Notes under the pieces: generated by a model
The model's input: only the letters and a program-made list of their open reading frames with translations
Database searches by the model: none
Told to the model about the DNA's origin: nothing
Source: Phoebastria nigripes
Taxonomy: Eukaryota > Chordata > Aves > Procellariiformes > Diomedeidae
Assembly (NCBI GenBank): GCA_035582835.1
Contig: JAYKAV010000955.1
Coordinates: 807,696 to 871,695, forward strand
DNA length: 64,000 nt
Reading direction: 5' to 3'
Part shown: positions 26,574 through 38,843 of the stretch, piece by piece
Position numbering within the stretch: the stretch's first letter is position 1
How the letters are laid out: each line of letters opens with the position of its first letter
Position numbers and translations under genes: made by a program

Positions 26574-28656
26574 ACATAATTTATTTTAAAAGTGAAATCA
26601 TAGTGTAATACAATTAAACTTACGTATGCCTTCAAGGCTACTACGGCCCTGTCTCTAGTGACAGCTATCTTCCTGGCCAGCACCCTACGCTGAAAGTGCA
26701 CTACTATCAGCTCCATTAATTTGAACATTGGGGCTCTATTTATAAGATAATAAGCTTTGTGGAGTATTGGAGGAACAGAAGATGACAATGGTTCATAGAC
26801 TGCAAGGTCTTAAACAGCAAGACATTAAGGTTAAGAAAGTAAAGGCCAGGAATCAGTCTGAACACCAAAGTTGAGCAAACGTGTCATAGTCCACGGCTGA
26901 TTCACATCACTTCGAAGGCACTACACTCCCCGATAAACCATATAGGTTTTCTAGATGAGCCCTAAGGTGCTGTGTAATTCAACTTCGTGGAGACAAATGT
27001 TGGCTTACTATAAAGAAATATAGAGAAGATTGTAGCTTTTGGATCCTTAGAGCTACCATTGAGTACTGATGAAAAGTAATTTTTAAGACCTACCTTGTCC
27101 ATTAAGGGTAGACTCTCTCTAGTGAACACTGTTATATAGCCTTTTTGTGCTTCCTACTGCCCTGCTCTTCTCATTATCTCTTCTTCATGAGACTGAACTG
27201 AAATCAACCAACATATTTTATATCTAGATCTTTATTTTCTTCACACTTCAGTTTTTCCTTAGNCCTAAAGCGTCTATAGTGGTACTAGGTTTATTTTTCT
27301 ATTCACAAATACTTAATTCCTCTAAACCATGTATTAGAATGCAAATATATACAGGTGTGAAACCTTCGGGCTTATGAAGTGAATGCCACAACACCCTGCA
27401 AACACAGGACAATACCGCCATTGCAGCCATGCCTACCAATGCCTGCTATCTTTGGGAACTCCAGCAGCCAGTATGTCATCTCCGATTCTCAACTGCTACC
27501 GCAGGCTAACAGCCCCTGCACTTCTTATCTTTTCAATATGGCACTCTGCAATTATTTATGTGAGAGTTAAAAAAGTACAGCATCCCTAAAGACATATCTT
27601 AACTACGCAGAAAAATGGGAAAGGACATTTTATGAGTTCTGTTTTACGAATACAGGAAACGAGAATTCCACTAAAAACGACAACAGTTTTAAAAACAACA
27701 ACAGTTTTGAAAACAACATCGCCAATGTCTTTAAAGCTGCACACCTCAAGACTACAATAAACTTCCCTGAGAAATCACAAGAAACTAGGTTCTCACTCTA
27801 GGGTATGATGAAGAAAGGGTGTACAAAGCACTGCACGGCATGTGTATATGCTGAGTGAACTGTCAGGTATGCCCACCAGCACAGCATGTAAAGGCAGCTG
27901 CTCCATCTGCGCAAAATCTCTTCCCTCTATCAAGTTTCCACTTCAGCTGAAATGTCAGAAATTGGTGCCTAGGGAGAAAAAAGCAGAATGTGCACCAAAG
28001 ATGAAAGGCATCCAAGCGTAAGCACATCAAGATGCCACTGTAGAGTTAAAAAAAAGAAAGGATTGGCTGATTTACATTAGCAAAAAAGGTATGTTTGCAA
28101 AGCCAGCATGCTTTAATATTTAAAGATGTATCACACATCAATAGCCTGTGATTATCTCACTCTGAATTACTGCATCCTATCATGTCTGCAGTAAGGGAGG
28201 AAAGACATTCTTGATTTCTCAGTATTAGAAAGGGGAACTACAGCATTAATTTGCATGTTGCCTTTCCATCTATGTGCAGTTTTGTGCAGTGTTTAAAATT
28301 GCATTGTTTAGGGACTATCTTCACAGTTTTGAAATCATATTTAGCAGAACACTTAAATGTATTTACTAAATGGAAAAATAGGAAAGTGGTGGCATAGAAT
28401 ATCTAGCTATCCTGAACTCCAAACACTGGAAATCTGTATTCAACAGAGAGTAAAAACTATATAAAAACAGTCAGTTGCTGTTATTTCCCACAGTTCCCTC
28501 AAGAGAGGTAAAATGATTTATTCTTGTTGATGATTAGCCATGTGGTCTTGTTAACTGTGAGTTTTTTCCTTGATCAGTGTTCCAGATATATATTTTTCTC
28601 CTCTCATGAAAAGTATTTGTATTTCAGTATTTCCTACAGTTCTTGAGTGTTCATAA
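26574..28656. other. Intronic sequence, nothing recognised
   Basis: No exon or assignable dispersed repeat. Contains an 18-bp micro-tandem at 27673-27720 listed separately and one N at 27263. Confidence 0.5.
27673..27720. repeat. 18-bp imperfect tandem repeat, about 2.7 copies
   Basis: AAAAACGACAACAGTTTT, then AAAAACAACAACAGTTTT, then a partial GAAAACAACATC. Simple slippage repeat. Confidence 0.8.
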
Positions 28657-28658
28657 AT

Positions 28659-28671
28659 GGGGGGGGGGGGG
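28659..28671. repeat. Poly-G tract
   Basis: A run of about 13 G after AAAT. Mononucleotide run whose length is likely to be uncertain in the assembly. Confidence 0.85.
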
Positions 28672-30221
28672 AAGACCAGTACAATAAAAGGTTGTTTAGT
28701 TATAAATTTCTAATATTTGGGATTGGAAATGGTCTTGAATGGGGCAAAGCCCTTCATTTCAATGGGCTCTGTCACGGTCCTTCATCATTGTTAATGCCAT
28801 ATGACAGCATCATTCCAAACTGCTCTTTTGAAGACTCTCCTCTAAGCATTTTTTCCATTATTTTTCAGAGCTGAAAACAACCTTTTCCAAGTGTGCTCGT
28901 TGCTGTCAATTTTACGTTGATGTGCTGGATTTACATCCAGAGATGCTGGCGACAGATATGTTAGGAAGACGGAAAGACCAGATCCCCCAAAGGTTTCCTC
29001 TCATGCGCCCGCGGTTCCCCTACCCACTCAGAACCTGGCAGCACCGTAGTGCATGACAAGTAAAGATGATGGGAAAGTAGCTTGGCTTTAGTGCAACTAC
29101 TCTGAGGCCTTTAGCGTTGATCTGAATGAGAATTCACAGCAAACAAGACCCTTCTGAATACGTCTAGTGTGAGTCAAGGCTGGCGTCACATTCTCATCTC
29201 TCCTTTGACACCGAAGTTACAACTAGCCTCTTCCATGCTACGGCTAAGATCAACTTCTCTGGTCTCTTTGCCAGTGGTGGTTCTTAGCATTTCCTCACAG
29301 CAGCTGTATTCTACCTGATAGCTCCATGCTCGAGTTGGTATGCCGCTATACAAAGGTCAGTTATTTTCAGCTCTTCTTTCTGATTCATTTGAAAAGGCAG
29401 CCTGATAACTGATGAGCTCTTTAGGTTCTCGGCAGGTAATGTCCTTCCACGGTCCGGTACTTTTATAAGAACTTCTTTACAACGCAGCTGGTTTCCTCTC
29501 TAAGGCTCTGGTGATCTTTAGCCCTTGAAATCCTATGTTAACTTTGAAATAAAAAAAACCCACCTGGTTTTTATTTATATTTATTTAAACATTCTGTTTC
29601 TTCCTGGTGCCATATAGCTTTGCTACCCTTGCACTGCATGTAATCAATACTGCAGTTGGTCACTCCCTGTTTGAGCTCTCCATTGGTTCATATAACACTA
29701 CTCACATAGATTAATTCTCCTATTTTGTTGATGTTTCTTCTTACAAAATCACTGTTCAGCTTCTCATTTTTGAGAATATTTGTTTTAGCATCAGTGATTT
29801 CTGTCCTTGCCTAGCCAGCTACTTTTGTTAGCTTAGCCTCATACTTTTTGGATGTGTTTTTAGTAGTAATGTTTGCATTATCCAATCAATAATAATGCCA
29901 CAGCACACAAGGATGCTTGCTAGTGTTTACCTTGAGCTGATTTGTTTCTTAGTTGTTCAACTTAAGAGAATGTTTTGCACCTCTGTATACAGCCATGAAG
30001 ATCTGACTCCATAGGGCTGAAAGTCATTCTGCAAGATCCTCTCATAGTCTGTCAAAGCCTTTTGAAAACCAAAGAAATAAGAGGAGCCTATTCCTTTATA
30101 CACTCCTCTACAATTGCTAGGACGCATATCAAGTCCATCCAAAGTGCTGAGAGCCTCAGTTAAGCCTGTTCCTTGTTTTGCATCCAGTGTCCCTTTACCT
30201 CTCTTACTCACACTGCAGAAG

Positions 30222-30226
30222 CCTCA
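30222..30226 (+). repeat. Target site duplication of LTR copy 2, left
   Basis: CCTCA before the TG of the LTR, repeated exactly at 30774-30778. Confidence 0.88.
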
Positions 30227-30773
30227 TGTTCGGCTGGGATAGAGTAGCTGGTATAGTGCTGTGTTATGGATTTAGTATGAGAAGAATGTTGATAACACAC
30301 TGATGTTTTAGTTGTTGCTAAGTAGTGTTTACACTAGTCAAGGACTTTTCAGCTTCCCATGCTCTGCCAGGTGCACAAGAACCTGGGAGGGGACACAGCT
30401 GGGACAGCTGACCCCAACTGACCAAAGGGATATTCCATATCATATGACATCACGCTTAGCATATAAAGCTGGGGGAAGAAGAAGGAAGGGGGGATGTTCG
30501 GAGTGATGGCGTTTGTCTTCCCAAGTAACCGTTACGCGTGATGGAGCCCTGCTTTCCTGGAGATGGCTGAACACCTGCCTGCCGATGGGAAGCAGTGAAT
30601 GAATTCCTTGTTTTGCTTTGCTTGCAAAGCTTTTGCTTTACCCATTAAACTGTCTATCTCAACCCATGAGTTTTCTCACTTTTACCCTTCCGATTCTCTC
30701 CCCCATCCCACTGCGGGGGGAGCGAGCAAGCAGCTGTGTGGAGCTTAGTTGCCAGCTGGGTTAAACCATGACA
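30227..30773 (+). mobile_element. Solo LTR of the same avian ERVL-type family, copy 2 (older)
   Basis: A 547-bp LTR starting TGTTCGGCTGGGATAGAG and ending TTAAACCATGACA, flanked by CCTCA duplications. Relative to copies 1 and 3 it lacks about 9 bp after the first four bases and the poly-T segment near 17970. It has CpG-decay changes: the CRE reads TGACATCA instead of TGACGTCA, and the end reads CATGACA instead of CACGACA. The TATA region reads CATATAAA. It sits inside the RT remnant of the decayed LINE, so it is younger than that LINE. It is antisense to GPR158. Confidence 0.92.
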
Positions 30774-30778
30774 CCTCA
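30774..30778 (+). repeat. Target site duplication of LTR copy 2, right
   Basis: CCTCA, identical to 30222-30226. Confidence 0.88.
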
Positions 30779-32267
30779 ACATCTCCCCAGCTGCACTATT
30801 CAGCAAGATCACCCTGTTGGGGCAGTCTAATAAAACTGCAACATTTCCACTACTGAGGAAAAATCTCTTTTTCCCAGGCTTCATTGCACAACTCCCTCAG
30901 TGTGCCATCAACTGGTGCTGTCAGGCGCCATCAGCTTTTCTGATGGGATTTCATCCACTTCCATCTCCCAGGAGTTTTTCAGCCTCTTGCAGCTTGTGTT
31001 AATGCCAGGCTCAGGGTTTCCAGCTTTCAATACTGCTTGGCATGAGGGTTCTCTAGAGTAGTTAAAGATTTCTTTGAAGTGATCTGCACATCTGCTTTCC
31101 CTTCTGTATTAGCTGTGAATGTTTTTTCCTTTTTTTCTTTGCTTGGCACATTTACTCTTCTGCTGAAATGCTTTGTCTTTTCCCATTATAGCAGCAGCAT
31201 CTGCTTTATCTGTTACATTTTTCATCTTTTTCTGTCTTTCCCTACAATGTTTTTCACTAATGGTTTAGCTTCTGCTACTCCTTCTGTGCCTTCTTCCAAA
31301 TTTTTTTTATTTTTAGCATTTTGGAGTTCTCCCTTCTCTCGGCAAAGGGCCACATTTTCTGCCTGTGATTTTCTCCAGTTATGACTCTTGCAGTTTAATA
31401 ACATTGCTGCTGAGCTAATCTTGGGGCTGCTGAGTCACTTTCACCTGTGTTTGACAAAGCCTCAAACGAATTCCTCAGCATCGATCTGAGCTTTCTCACA
31501 GTATCTTTCTGCAGTTTCTTTTTGTACTGTTTGCCAGTGCTGACTACTGCCTGAAGTCACTCATTTGCAGTTTCATTTACAGGGTGGCAATGCCAAGATT
31601 TTGGTCAGTGGTACCAATGACGGTTTGGAGTAACCGTGTCTTGGACAAATGAGTTGAGTTTTGTTTTGCCACCTATCAAACATTCATATGAGTAACTACA
31701 ATGCCTTCAAGAGGCATGAAATCTGACAATGACTCTTTGCCAAGAGAACAAAAGAATGGCTTTCTAATTCAGACTCTAGTGTCCTACCTCAGGTCATGGC
31801 CTGTGCTGCATTATGAAAGGAGAACAGCAGAGAGTGATCCTTCCTGGTCTATCTTCCCAGTTTCCAACAACAAAAATTATGGACTTCCTGCACCAGATGT
31901 TTGACCAAAACCACTGTGTTTCAACAGCCAATAACGAAATATCCTTCATGATTCCTTCTAAACGCTATTTGAATTGATTTATACTTTGGGATCCATGATA
32001 TTATTTCCCAACGAGTGTCATAAAGCAACTAAAAGTTGTGTAGAACACCTATTTGACTTTTTTTAACCACTTGAGAGATCCCTTGAACACCCTCTAGTGA
32101 TATCTTAAGAGGAACCATGAATATTTTATTCACATATCAACATCTCCCCGCCTTACATGATTTTATACCGTATTTCCTGCACTGTCTTTTCCTCTGTCAT
32201 CTCTTGGTTACCTACAAGAAGTGTAGCTCACCTAGCCCCTTGAGATCCTAATTTTTAAGAGCTTTTA

Positions 32268-32610
32268 ATGGCAGACCTTGGAAAAAGTACTCTCAGCCAC
32301 ATGCTCGTAATCCACCTTCACAGAGCTATAAATATATTTGCAGGGCATCACATTCTCACAAAAGTCCACTTCCCACACTTATCCATAGACCAAGTAGTTC
32401 TATTTTTTATTATCATTTCTATGAATTTGCAAGTGTGTAAGTTGGACCTACTGATCTTTAGTTCTTGTCACCATTACAGGAAGTCTTTATAAACACAGAT
32501 GTCACACTTCCTATCTTCCATTCCCTCTCTACTGCTATTAATGCAAGCAGTAGCTTACTCCACAGTAAATAATTCAGCAGTTTTATAGAGGAGTTCTTTC
32601 AGAAGTCTGA
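32268..32610 (-). mobile_element. Probable ancient CR1/L2-type LINE fragment, minus orientation
   Basis: On the plus strand the words CCAAGTAGTTCTATTTTTTA, CTGATCTTTAGTTCTTGTCA, CAGATGTCACACTTCCTATC with TTCCATTCCCTCTC, and GAGTTCTTTCAGAAGTC come in the order found in the reverse complement of old CR1/L2-like RT regions (the 'gtctgtagtt ... ggtgtcacattgc.atcttccagtcc' block). It lies between the endonuclease and linker parts of the decayed LINE, which would explain their excess spacing. Weak but ordered similarity. Confidence 0.4.
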
Positions 32611-32616
32611 AGAGGA

Positions 32617-32693
32617 CTCTTTCGAGGAACCTTTAGAAGTTCTAAAAGAAAAGACTTAAAACTTCAGAGACTTCTAAAGGTTCCTCTAAAGAG
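32617..32693. repeat. Short inverted repeat / hairpin
   Basis: Arms at 32617-32640 and 32670-32693 (24 bp each, 22 matching, with a perfect inner 17 bp GAGGAACCTTTAGAAGT) around a 29-base loop. The total of 77 nt is in the size range of a pre-miRNA-like hairpin. A second small palindrome (CTGGCTTTT/AGAAGCCAG) follows at 32698-32715. No evidence of expression. Confidence 0.8.
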
Positions 32694-33259
32694 AAGCCTG
32701 GCTTTTAGAAGCCAGTCATCTGGCTTTTCTATAGGCTTTGCCTATTTATTGTCATTCATTTTGTCAAGATCTTTCACTTGTGGAGCCACTTTGGTTGATA
32801 TTTACGAGGTTTCCCTGTAGATCATTATTATTATGTCCTAGATCAGTAATAAAGATCATGTCAAAATGAAAGTCATATCATCACATTCTGTCAATAACAC
32901 TTTGGCAGTAATTGTTGAAAACATCTCTGTTCTCATTGCTATGTTCTTTGGGAGCAGAGCAGTAGATCTTTTACCAATGGTTGTTCTTTTAGTAACTGGC
33001 TTGGATCTAGCATATATTCCGCACTGTTGATGAAACTAAGCCGATGATCGACTTCCACAGCAGTTTCCATTATAAGTACTGCTTGGTCATAATATGTATA
33101 ACCACCATGATCTGAGTAGATGAGATATTTCTTCTCTTCTCTAAAATACTTCTGATCTGCATCTGCTCTTACTGATATGTTGATTTTTTTGAGACCAAGG
33201 TTGTCACCTCCATCATGACCTAAAGGGTCCTTATGGACCTTTATCATTCTTTGTCTGAA

Positions 33260-35760
33260 TTATTACACTCATAATATGACAGTCAAGGTGCCAGGGGTGT
33301 ATCTTCCCAAGGTGCTTTCTGTTGGCAGACTTAAACTTTTCAGGACCTTAGCTTTTTGAAGTTAATATTTACCAGAAGCCTCCATAAAGTACAAGCATTA
33401 AGTAGTGTTTTGCACAGTCACTTTTACTAGAGNGGTAACCTGATCCCATTTGCCTTCCTATTTTACTGAGCTCATTTTACTGATCAACAACCGTACCAAA
33501 ATGCCACATATCTACTCTTCATTCTTTTCAGCACTGGGGCCTTAATTTAGCATTTTTTAATTCTTAAGCCCCGTCTTTTGCTCTTTTAAAGACTTTGAAG
33601 ATTGTTTCTGGATATGGTAGCAGTACTTAGTGCTTTCTGTTAAAATGCTGTATCAAAAATTACTTTTTGTAACTATTTGAATATTGTAGTGCCGGATGTG
33701 GGAGAGAATCCAAGAAATGCTCTTCTCTGACACCCACCCAGCACAATGGAAATGAGCAGTTTAAACACAGTAACTTTAATCACAGACAGATACACTAATC
33801 TAATTGAGGTTTGTTTCACTAACAGTTGGAAATTCTCAAAATGCAAATATGTTGAATATTTTTCAATAGCTGTTCTTTCATTTTCATGACTTTCCCCCCC
33901 TTGGCGGAGAGTACACAGTCAGTTACTAGTTTTCTTCATTCACTCCAAACTTCTGTCATTATCCAATGTAACCAGCAGTTTTCTTATGCAAATACTCATT
34001 GTTCTCAGTATGTTTGCCCTTCATACAGCTTCTCATTTCATAGTAATCACACAAGATCTTTTTCTTTTTAAAATCATGCTGTACCAACAAGATAAAGAAC
34101 ATAAAAGGAATCCAAGAAAAAACTCAGCTGAGTGATACGAAAAGCAATGGAACATTATTTATCAGTTTCTATTCCTTGAAAACGTTGATCATACAGGAAG
34201 GGATTCTAATCACCATATTACTTTTTTGTCTCTTTTTTCCTCCTCTTTTCCTTGTGAGATACACATTTAGAGCAAAGTCAACTCTCTTCTAATGTAGCAA
34301 AATTATAATTGAATCCATCTCTGTCCAGCTGAATGAAATGCAATGTCTCAAAGGCATTACTTTTCTTTCTGGGAAAAAGAATGTTTTGTTTCATGACTGG
34401 TTCTCACTCATTCAGATGTCATGATGAATCTTTAATGATAAGAGGTAATCTAGAAAAAAAAAAGCTCAAATTATTTTATAAAGACTGAAAGGTTCTTTAG
34501 AAACAAGGAAAGGTGTGTATATGCCTCTTTGGTAATGCTTTGGTATTAAATATTCAGATCCTGTCTGGTTCTTTATTCATAGCCTACTTTGGAGAAATGG
34601 CTAATCATCACAAAAGTAAAAATGCACCTTTTGTTACTAGCAGGTTTTGTGAAATACAAGATTTCTGTAGTGTGTTTAATAAAGATGTATCTTTTTTTAC
34701 TGTAGTGGATACGTATATCAGAAGATATATAAGTGTACAAGTGCAAGAGTGTATGCAATTTTACTCATCTCTGGTCTCAAGCTATTTATGAGAAAATACA
34801 GGAATTTTTTATAAAACAATCAATATTTCAGTGTGAAAAAAAAAATCAAGCCAAACTTGCAATAGCTGTGTATGAAGTAATCTACTCTGTTCACTTCGTA
34901 GGTCTAGAGAGTAAATTTTCTACTTAATAGGAATGCTTCTTTCATGATGTTGTCTATGACATTAAAAGCGAGTAACATTACCATGCGGACTAAAACCACA
35001 CAAAATCGGAATGAAATTCTCCTGCTAAGTTAAAGTTAGGCAACTAAACAGATGCCTACAACAGACTTTTCATAATGAAAAACTTTATAAATACAATTAA
35101 GTCTGTAATTTGAATCATTTTATGCAATATCATTAAATACAAAGACTCTGTCAGAAACAGAAGAGAAAAAAAAATAATGTTAGTGGTCATTCTGTGATTT
35201 CCTGCCAGGATATTAACGTCTTTCAAAATGAGCCAAGCATTTGTAACACAGACGCTGCAGGATTAGGAAGACTGTGGGATCAAGTGTTCCAAAAACCAAA
35301 ATGGAAATGCTTATCTAGTTATGGAAAGTGGATGAAGCTATTATTTTCAACAATGTAGCATACTGTGCGCACACCTACGTCTCCCAAATATAGGTAGTGA
35401 ATATGTCTCAGCTTCAATTCTTTTTTTTTTTAGTAAATTGGAAGTTTCAGAGAATATTCTGCATTTACTGAGGCAACAGTGAGATTCCACGAGATCTTAC
35501 ATGTTAAAAGATTTTGAGTGAGGTAAAAGCAGAAAGTTCATTAGGTTAATACATAAAACATAACCATAGCCTGCATCAGCAATTTACAGACACTCCTTAA
35601 AATATTCATACTTTAGAGAAAAAAAAATCTTTAACCACAGAATCAAGTTTAAACTCTCTAGGAACTAGAATTATTTGGAAAGATTTCTCTTTGATATAAT
35701 TATTTTCCAGCTAGTCTCTCAAATATATTGAAATCAAACATCATTCCCAGCAGTGGTAAA
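33260..35760. other. Intronic sequence, nothing recognised
   Basis: No exon or confident repeat on either strand. Single N at 33433. ORFs (up to 92 codons near 34513-34791) resemble nothing known. Confidence 0.5.
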
Positions 35761-35779
35761 ACAGAGACTTTCAAGATCC

Positions 35780-35945
35780 CGAGACTATAAATACCCACAT
35801 GCCTCCTTAGACACCTGCGTAATTGGCCTGATTTTCCAAGATTACTTCAAACATAACAGGTTTCCTTGATTTTTGCTGACCATCTATAAATGTAAGCAGA
35901 TTTCACTGGGAGACACAAGTTGCTCAGCGTTTTTTTCAAAAACTA
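35780..35945. repeat. Possible old sauropsid interspersed repeat
   Basis: Words such as AATTGGCCTGATTTTCCAAG and CACTGGGAGACACAAGTTGC resemble a repeat widespread in turtle and bird genomes ('ggcctgattttc...' with 'actgggagttg...tgctcagc'). Similarity is loose and I cannot name the family. Confidence 0.3.
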
Positions 35946-36129
35946 CATAAACAATTTAGGTACCTCCACGCCTAAAGCAAAGCATTCCTGTTTGGAAATC
36001 CCATCCTCTCCTTGAGTTGAGCTCCTTACCTGAGAAATTGACTGTCAAAATGAGAAGATATACACCTAACATAAATGAGTCTATACCACACAACGAGCAG
36101 GAATATCAAAGTAAAACATGTCTGCTTAC

Positions 36130-36347
36130 CTTTGCCTTGCGAAAATGGTAGACTACCAGCATGCTTATGAAGTCCAGCAGCATACAGAGCGTTTGGAATG
36201 AGATGATAGCCAGCCGTAAATACTTGTCTTCCTGTGCATAGCAGGGAGTATCATCTGTACAGTAAGAACATCCTTCCCTACAGGGCAGGCAGGTGTAGAC
36301 TTCCTCTGACAATTCACCACCAGAAAAGCGATTTTCTGCATCCTTTC
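36130..36347 (-). CDS. GPR158: GPR158 internal coding exon (cysteine-rich linker and TM1)
   Basis: Second visible exon of GPR158, 218 bp. The acceptor is ...ATACTTTCAG ending at 36348. The donor is AAG|GTAAGC with GT at 36129-36128. The exon opens with GA (completing Arg with the previous exon) and reads KDAENRFSGGELSEEVYTC, then the cysteine cluster CLPCREGCSYCTDDTPC, then KYLRLAIISFQTLCMLLDF and SMLVVYHFRKAK. The cysteine spacing (CxxCxxxCxxCxxxxxC) lies just outside the first transmembrane helix, which is the hydrophobic run from about LAIISF to LVVYHF. The last four residues, RKAK, form the cytosolic end of TM1. The exon ends in phase 0, and the next exon opens with SIRASGL, the order known for this receptor. 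The KYLRLAIIS...LCMLLDF wording fits GPR158 better than the paralogue GPR179. No frameshift or stop is present. Confidence 0.96.
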
Positions 36348-38826
36348 CTGAAAGTATCAGAACCTTTAGTTGTACAGGATGGGCAGTTCATCCATACAGA
36401 AGCAAACCAGTCCTCTGCTGACTCCCCTTCCCTCCCTGTTGGCCTCTTTCATTAAGTTACAAAATGGCTTGCCAGGGCTGCTTTTCTCATTTCACCCTCC
36501 TTTGTCACGTTCAGAAAATGCAGACCAATTCAGACATGAGGGAAAGTGAGCTTATTCAATGCCAAATGCTTTCCCATTGTATTTAAAGTGGGCTAAATCT
36601 GCACAGGAAATTCTTTGAAAGAGACTTCTGAATGGGGAAAAAAATTACATCAAAGATTTGGGAATAAGGAAAGGATTTTATACAGACACATGAAGAGCAG
36701 ACCCATTAACTACTTAATGTTCACAGTACAAGGTCTGATCCTATTTCAGATTGTTCCTCGATTTCATAAAGATGCTATCTAGTGAATTAATTAGCTTCAA
36801 CTTAGATAAAACCCTTCTTAATTAACATTTGTTCAGCATGTTGTTGCATGATTGCACTACTCTCCCCAAAGCAAAACCAGTGCACTTACACTAAGTATAA
36901 TTTTCCATTGTTCACACAAGCACACCAGGAAATCTGGAAAACCTACTGGCAAGTTAATATTTTGTCTACAAAAATCAATGATTCTTGAGCTGACATCTCA
37001 TCCATCAAAGTGAACCCACCAACAAAGCACACAGGAGGATTCCTACTTTTTCTAATCCATGAACACTTGCCTGTAACCCTGTGTAAGACTGCTTACCCTA
37101 CAGGCAATTAATGGAATAAAAAGGTGAAAGAAAAAAGGGGCAAAAAATAATATCGTTAAATAAGAAAGAAAACTGATTTGCTGAAAATGTTTAGTATAAG
37201 CAAGACAGGAGCTTCCAGAAACAAGAGAATGTTGCTGAAGTCAAATCAATGGTGTGTTAAAATGTGTGATAACTTCTCTCACTTTTCACAAGACTAGAGA
37301 ATCGCTCCAATATCTTTGATCAAAATTCTCCACCTCTGTCAGTGAAAGTAGTAAATCATGCATTGTTTAGTCTTAATTCAAGAGACAGCCTATTCCACTC
37401 ATGTTGCACATGCATATTGGCTTATGAAACTCTCTTCAGACTTTTAGCTTGAAAGATTTGAAGCAGAAGGTTATCTACAAGGGTAATTATTTCTTGCTTT
37501 CTCAAATCTATGTACAAATGCGCATGAGCACGCATCTGCTGACAGGCAAAGCCTGGGAAAGGGACAAAGAGGCTGTATACCCAAGTTTGTTTATTTGGCA
37601 TGCCGTTCCAGCAGCCCTGTGCTCCTTGTCCTCAGTGTAGGATGCTTCGCTCCAGCATCCCGCACTGAGCAGAGAACAGGCTGGCATTTCTCATGAAGAC
37701 TGTGGATTTCTCTTTGGAGCTTTATTCTAAACAAAGATGTTGGAAACCTGAATATAGCAGAGTAGGGCTGACTCATGCTGGTAGCCAGATTTTCTTAGAT
37801 ACAAGCAGACAGCAGGAAGAGATCTTGTGTCTTTTTGACCCAGACTGTGGGAGGCAGGAATGGAAATGTTGGAAAATAACCATGCTTGGGCATCCCAAGA
37901 AGGTGGAGAACCTCTAAGGAACACTAATCCTATATCCTAGGACTGGAACTTCTTTTCAGAGCAAACACCCATGGACCTCAGCCCATTATCATTCCAAGAG
38001 CTTTGCCAGAAACCACCTTCTCCATATCTAACATTATATCTCTGTTTTCTAAATTACAGCTAGAGCAACGGACCCGCGCTGTCCTCTGTCAGAGACAGAA
38101 GTCACAGCCTCGCACCTCCCATCTCTATATCCAAATCAAGAGTGCACTACCTACTGTCCGAGTCTTCCACTTTGTTTCCTCGACATTTGCACTCGTGTCA
38201 ACCTGCTTTTCCACCACCTGCCCGTTCCTTTATAATTTCCATAAAGAGTCACCCTTCAATTAGCCCATCTCAAAAAAAGATTATTTAATCTCTTCAAAAC
38301 CTCACATTTCTGAGCCACACATGAGCCATTTGTTAATATGTTTTTATTGTGGTACCTAAATAAATTATTTTCAGTGTAAAAACTTAACCACTGAAAAAAT
38401 ATAATTTAAAACCTAAAGTTATGAGATTACTTAAGTCACAAATATTATATGAATATGGCTTGATAATTTTGCATGGTCCTCAACTTGATATTCTTAATTT
38501 ATTTCTGAAATGTGTATGCTTGTCACATACTACAGGGACAACAGCCAATAAACAGTTGCATGTTGCAGTAAATATCCCAAGGATATGACTTCGTAACACA
38601 ACCGCAAGCCTTTGCTTAGATGTGTCTGGTGTCATGCTGTCTGCTGTATACAAAGGAAGATCATCAATACGCATCTCCTGCTCTGCCAGCTATGACTGAT
38701 TATCTGGTGAATACTTTTTGACTTTGACATGATTCTTCATTATAGCCAATATAAGAAAGATCCAAAAAATTTGATCTACTTGAGATTTTACACAATGTGA
38801 TAAGGAATTATTAACAATCCCCATCT

Positions 38827-38843
38827 TTTTTTTTTTTTTTTTC
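38827..38843. repeat. Poly-T tract
   Basis: A T run of about 17, in the intron between the EGF-like and TM1 exons. No SINE body adjoins it on either side. Confidence 0.85.

Larger units (their letters stand above)
29957..33247 (-). mobile_element. Decayed non-CR1 LINE (endonuclease and reverse transcriptase remnants)
   Basis: Minus-strand remnants in the right order for an endonuclease-RT non-LTR retrotransposon. At 33247-32939 an open frame reads NLGLKKINISVRADADQKYF, KKYLIYSDHGG and DQAVLIM, like the start of an apurinic-type endonuclease (the LxYSGH...GVAxIM pattern). At about 31480-31220 is a lysine-rich linker (LRNSFEALSNTGESDSAA; EAKPLVKNIVGKDRKR). At about 31090-30800 are ADHFKEIFNYSREP, RLKNSWEMEVDEIPSEKL and, after a frameshift, LRELCNEAWEKEIFPQ then stop, WK, and LPQQGDLAE, which follow the RT finger region (EIPxELL..LFNxxWExExxPxDWK...KKGDL). 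At 30211-29957 is LDAKQGTGL, then SSYFFGFQKALTDYERILQN, the motif A neighbourhood with its Asp lost. Stops and frameshifts are frequent. LTR copy 2 interrupts the RT, and a CR1-like piece seems to split the endonuclease. The clade is not assigned. Confidence 0.7.
11071..36129 (-). other. GPR158: GPR158 intron between the TM1 and TM2 exons
   Basis: A 25,059-bp intron bounded by GTAAGC at its 5' end (36129 downwards) and TTCTAG at its 3' end (11071). It holds most of the repeats of the window: two solo LTRs, four CR1 or CR1-like pieces, a MIR-like relic, the decayed non-CR1 LINE and the 49-bp tandem duplication. No further coding exon is recognised inside it. Confidence 0.9.

Noticed and set aside
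38827..38843. Poly-T run considered as the tail of a minus-strand SINE
   Set aside because: No SINE body, tRNA-like promoter or target duplication is visible beside it.
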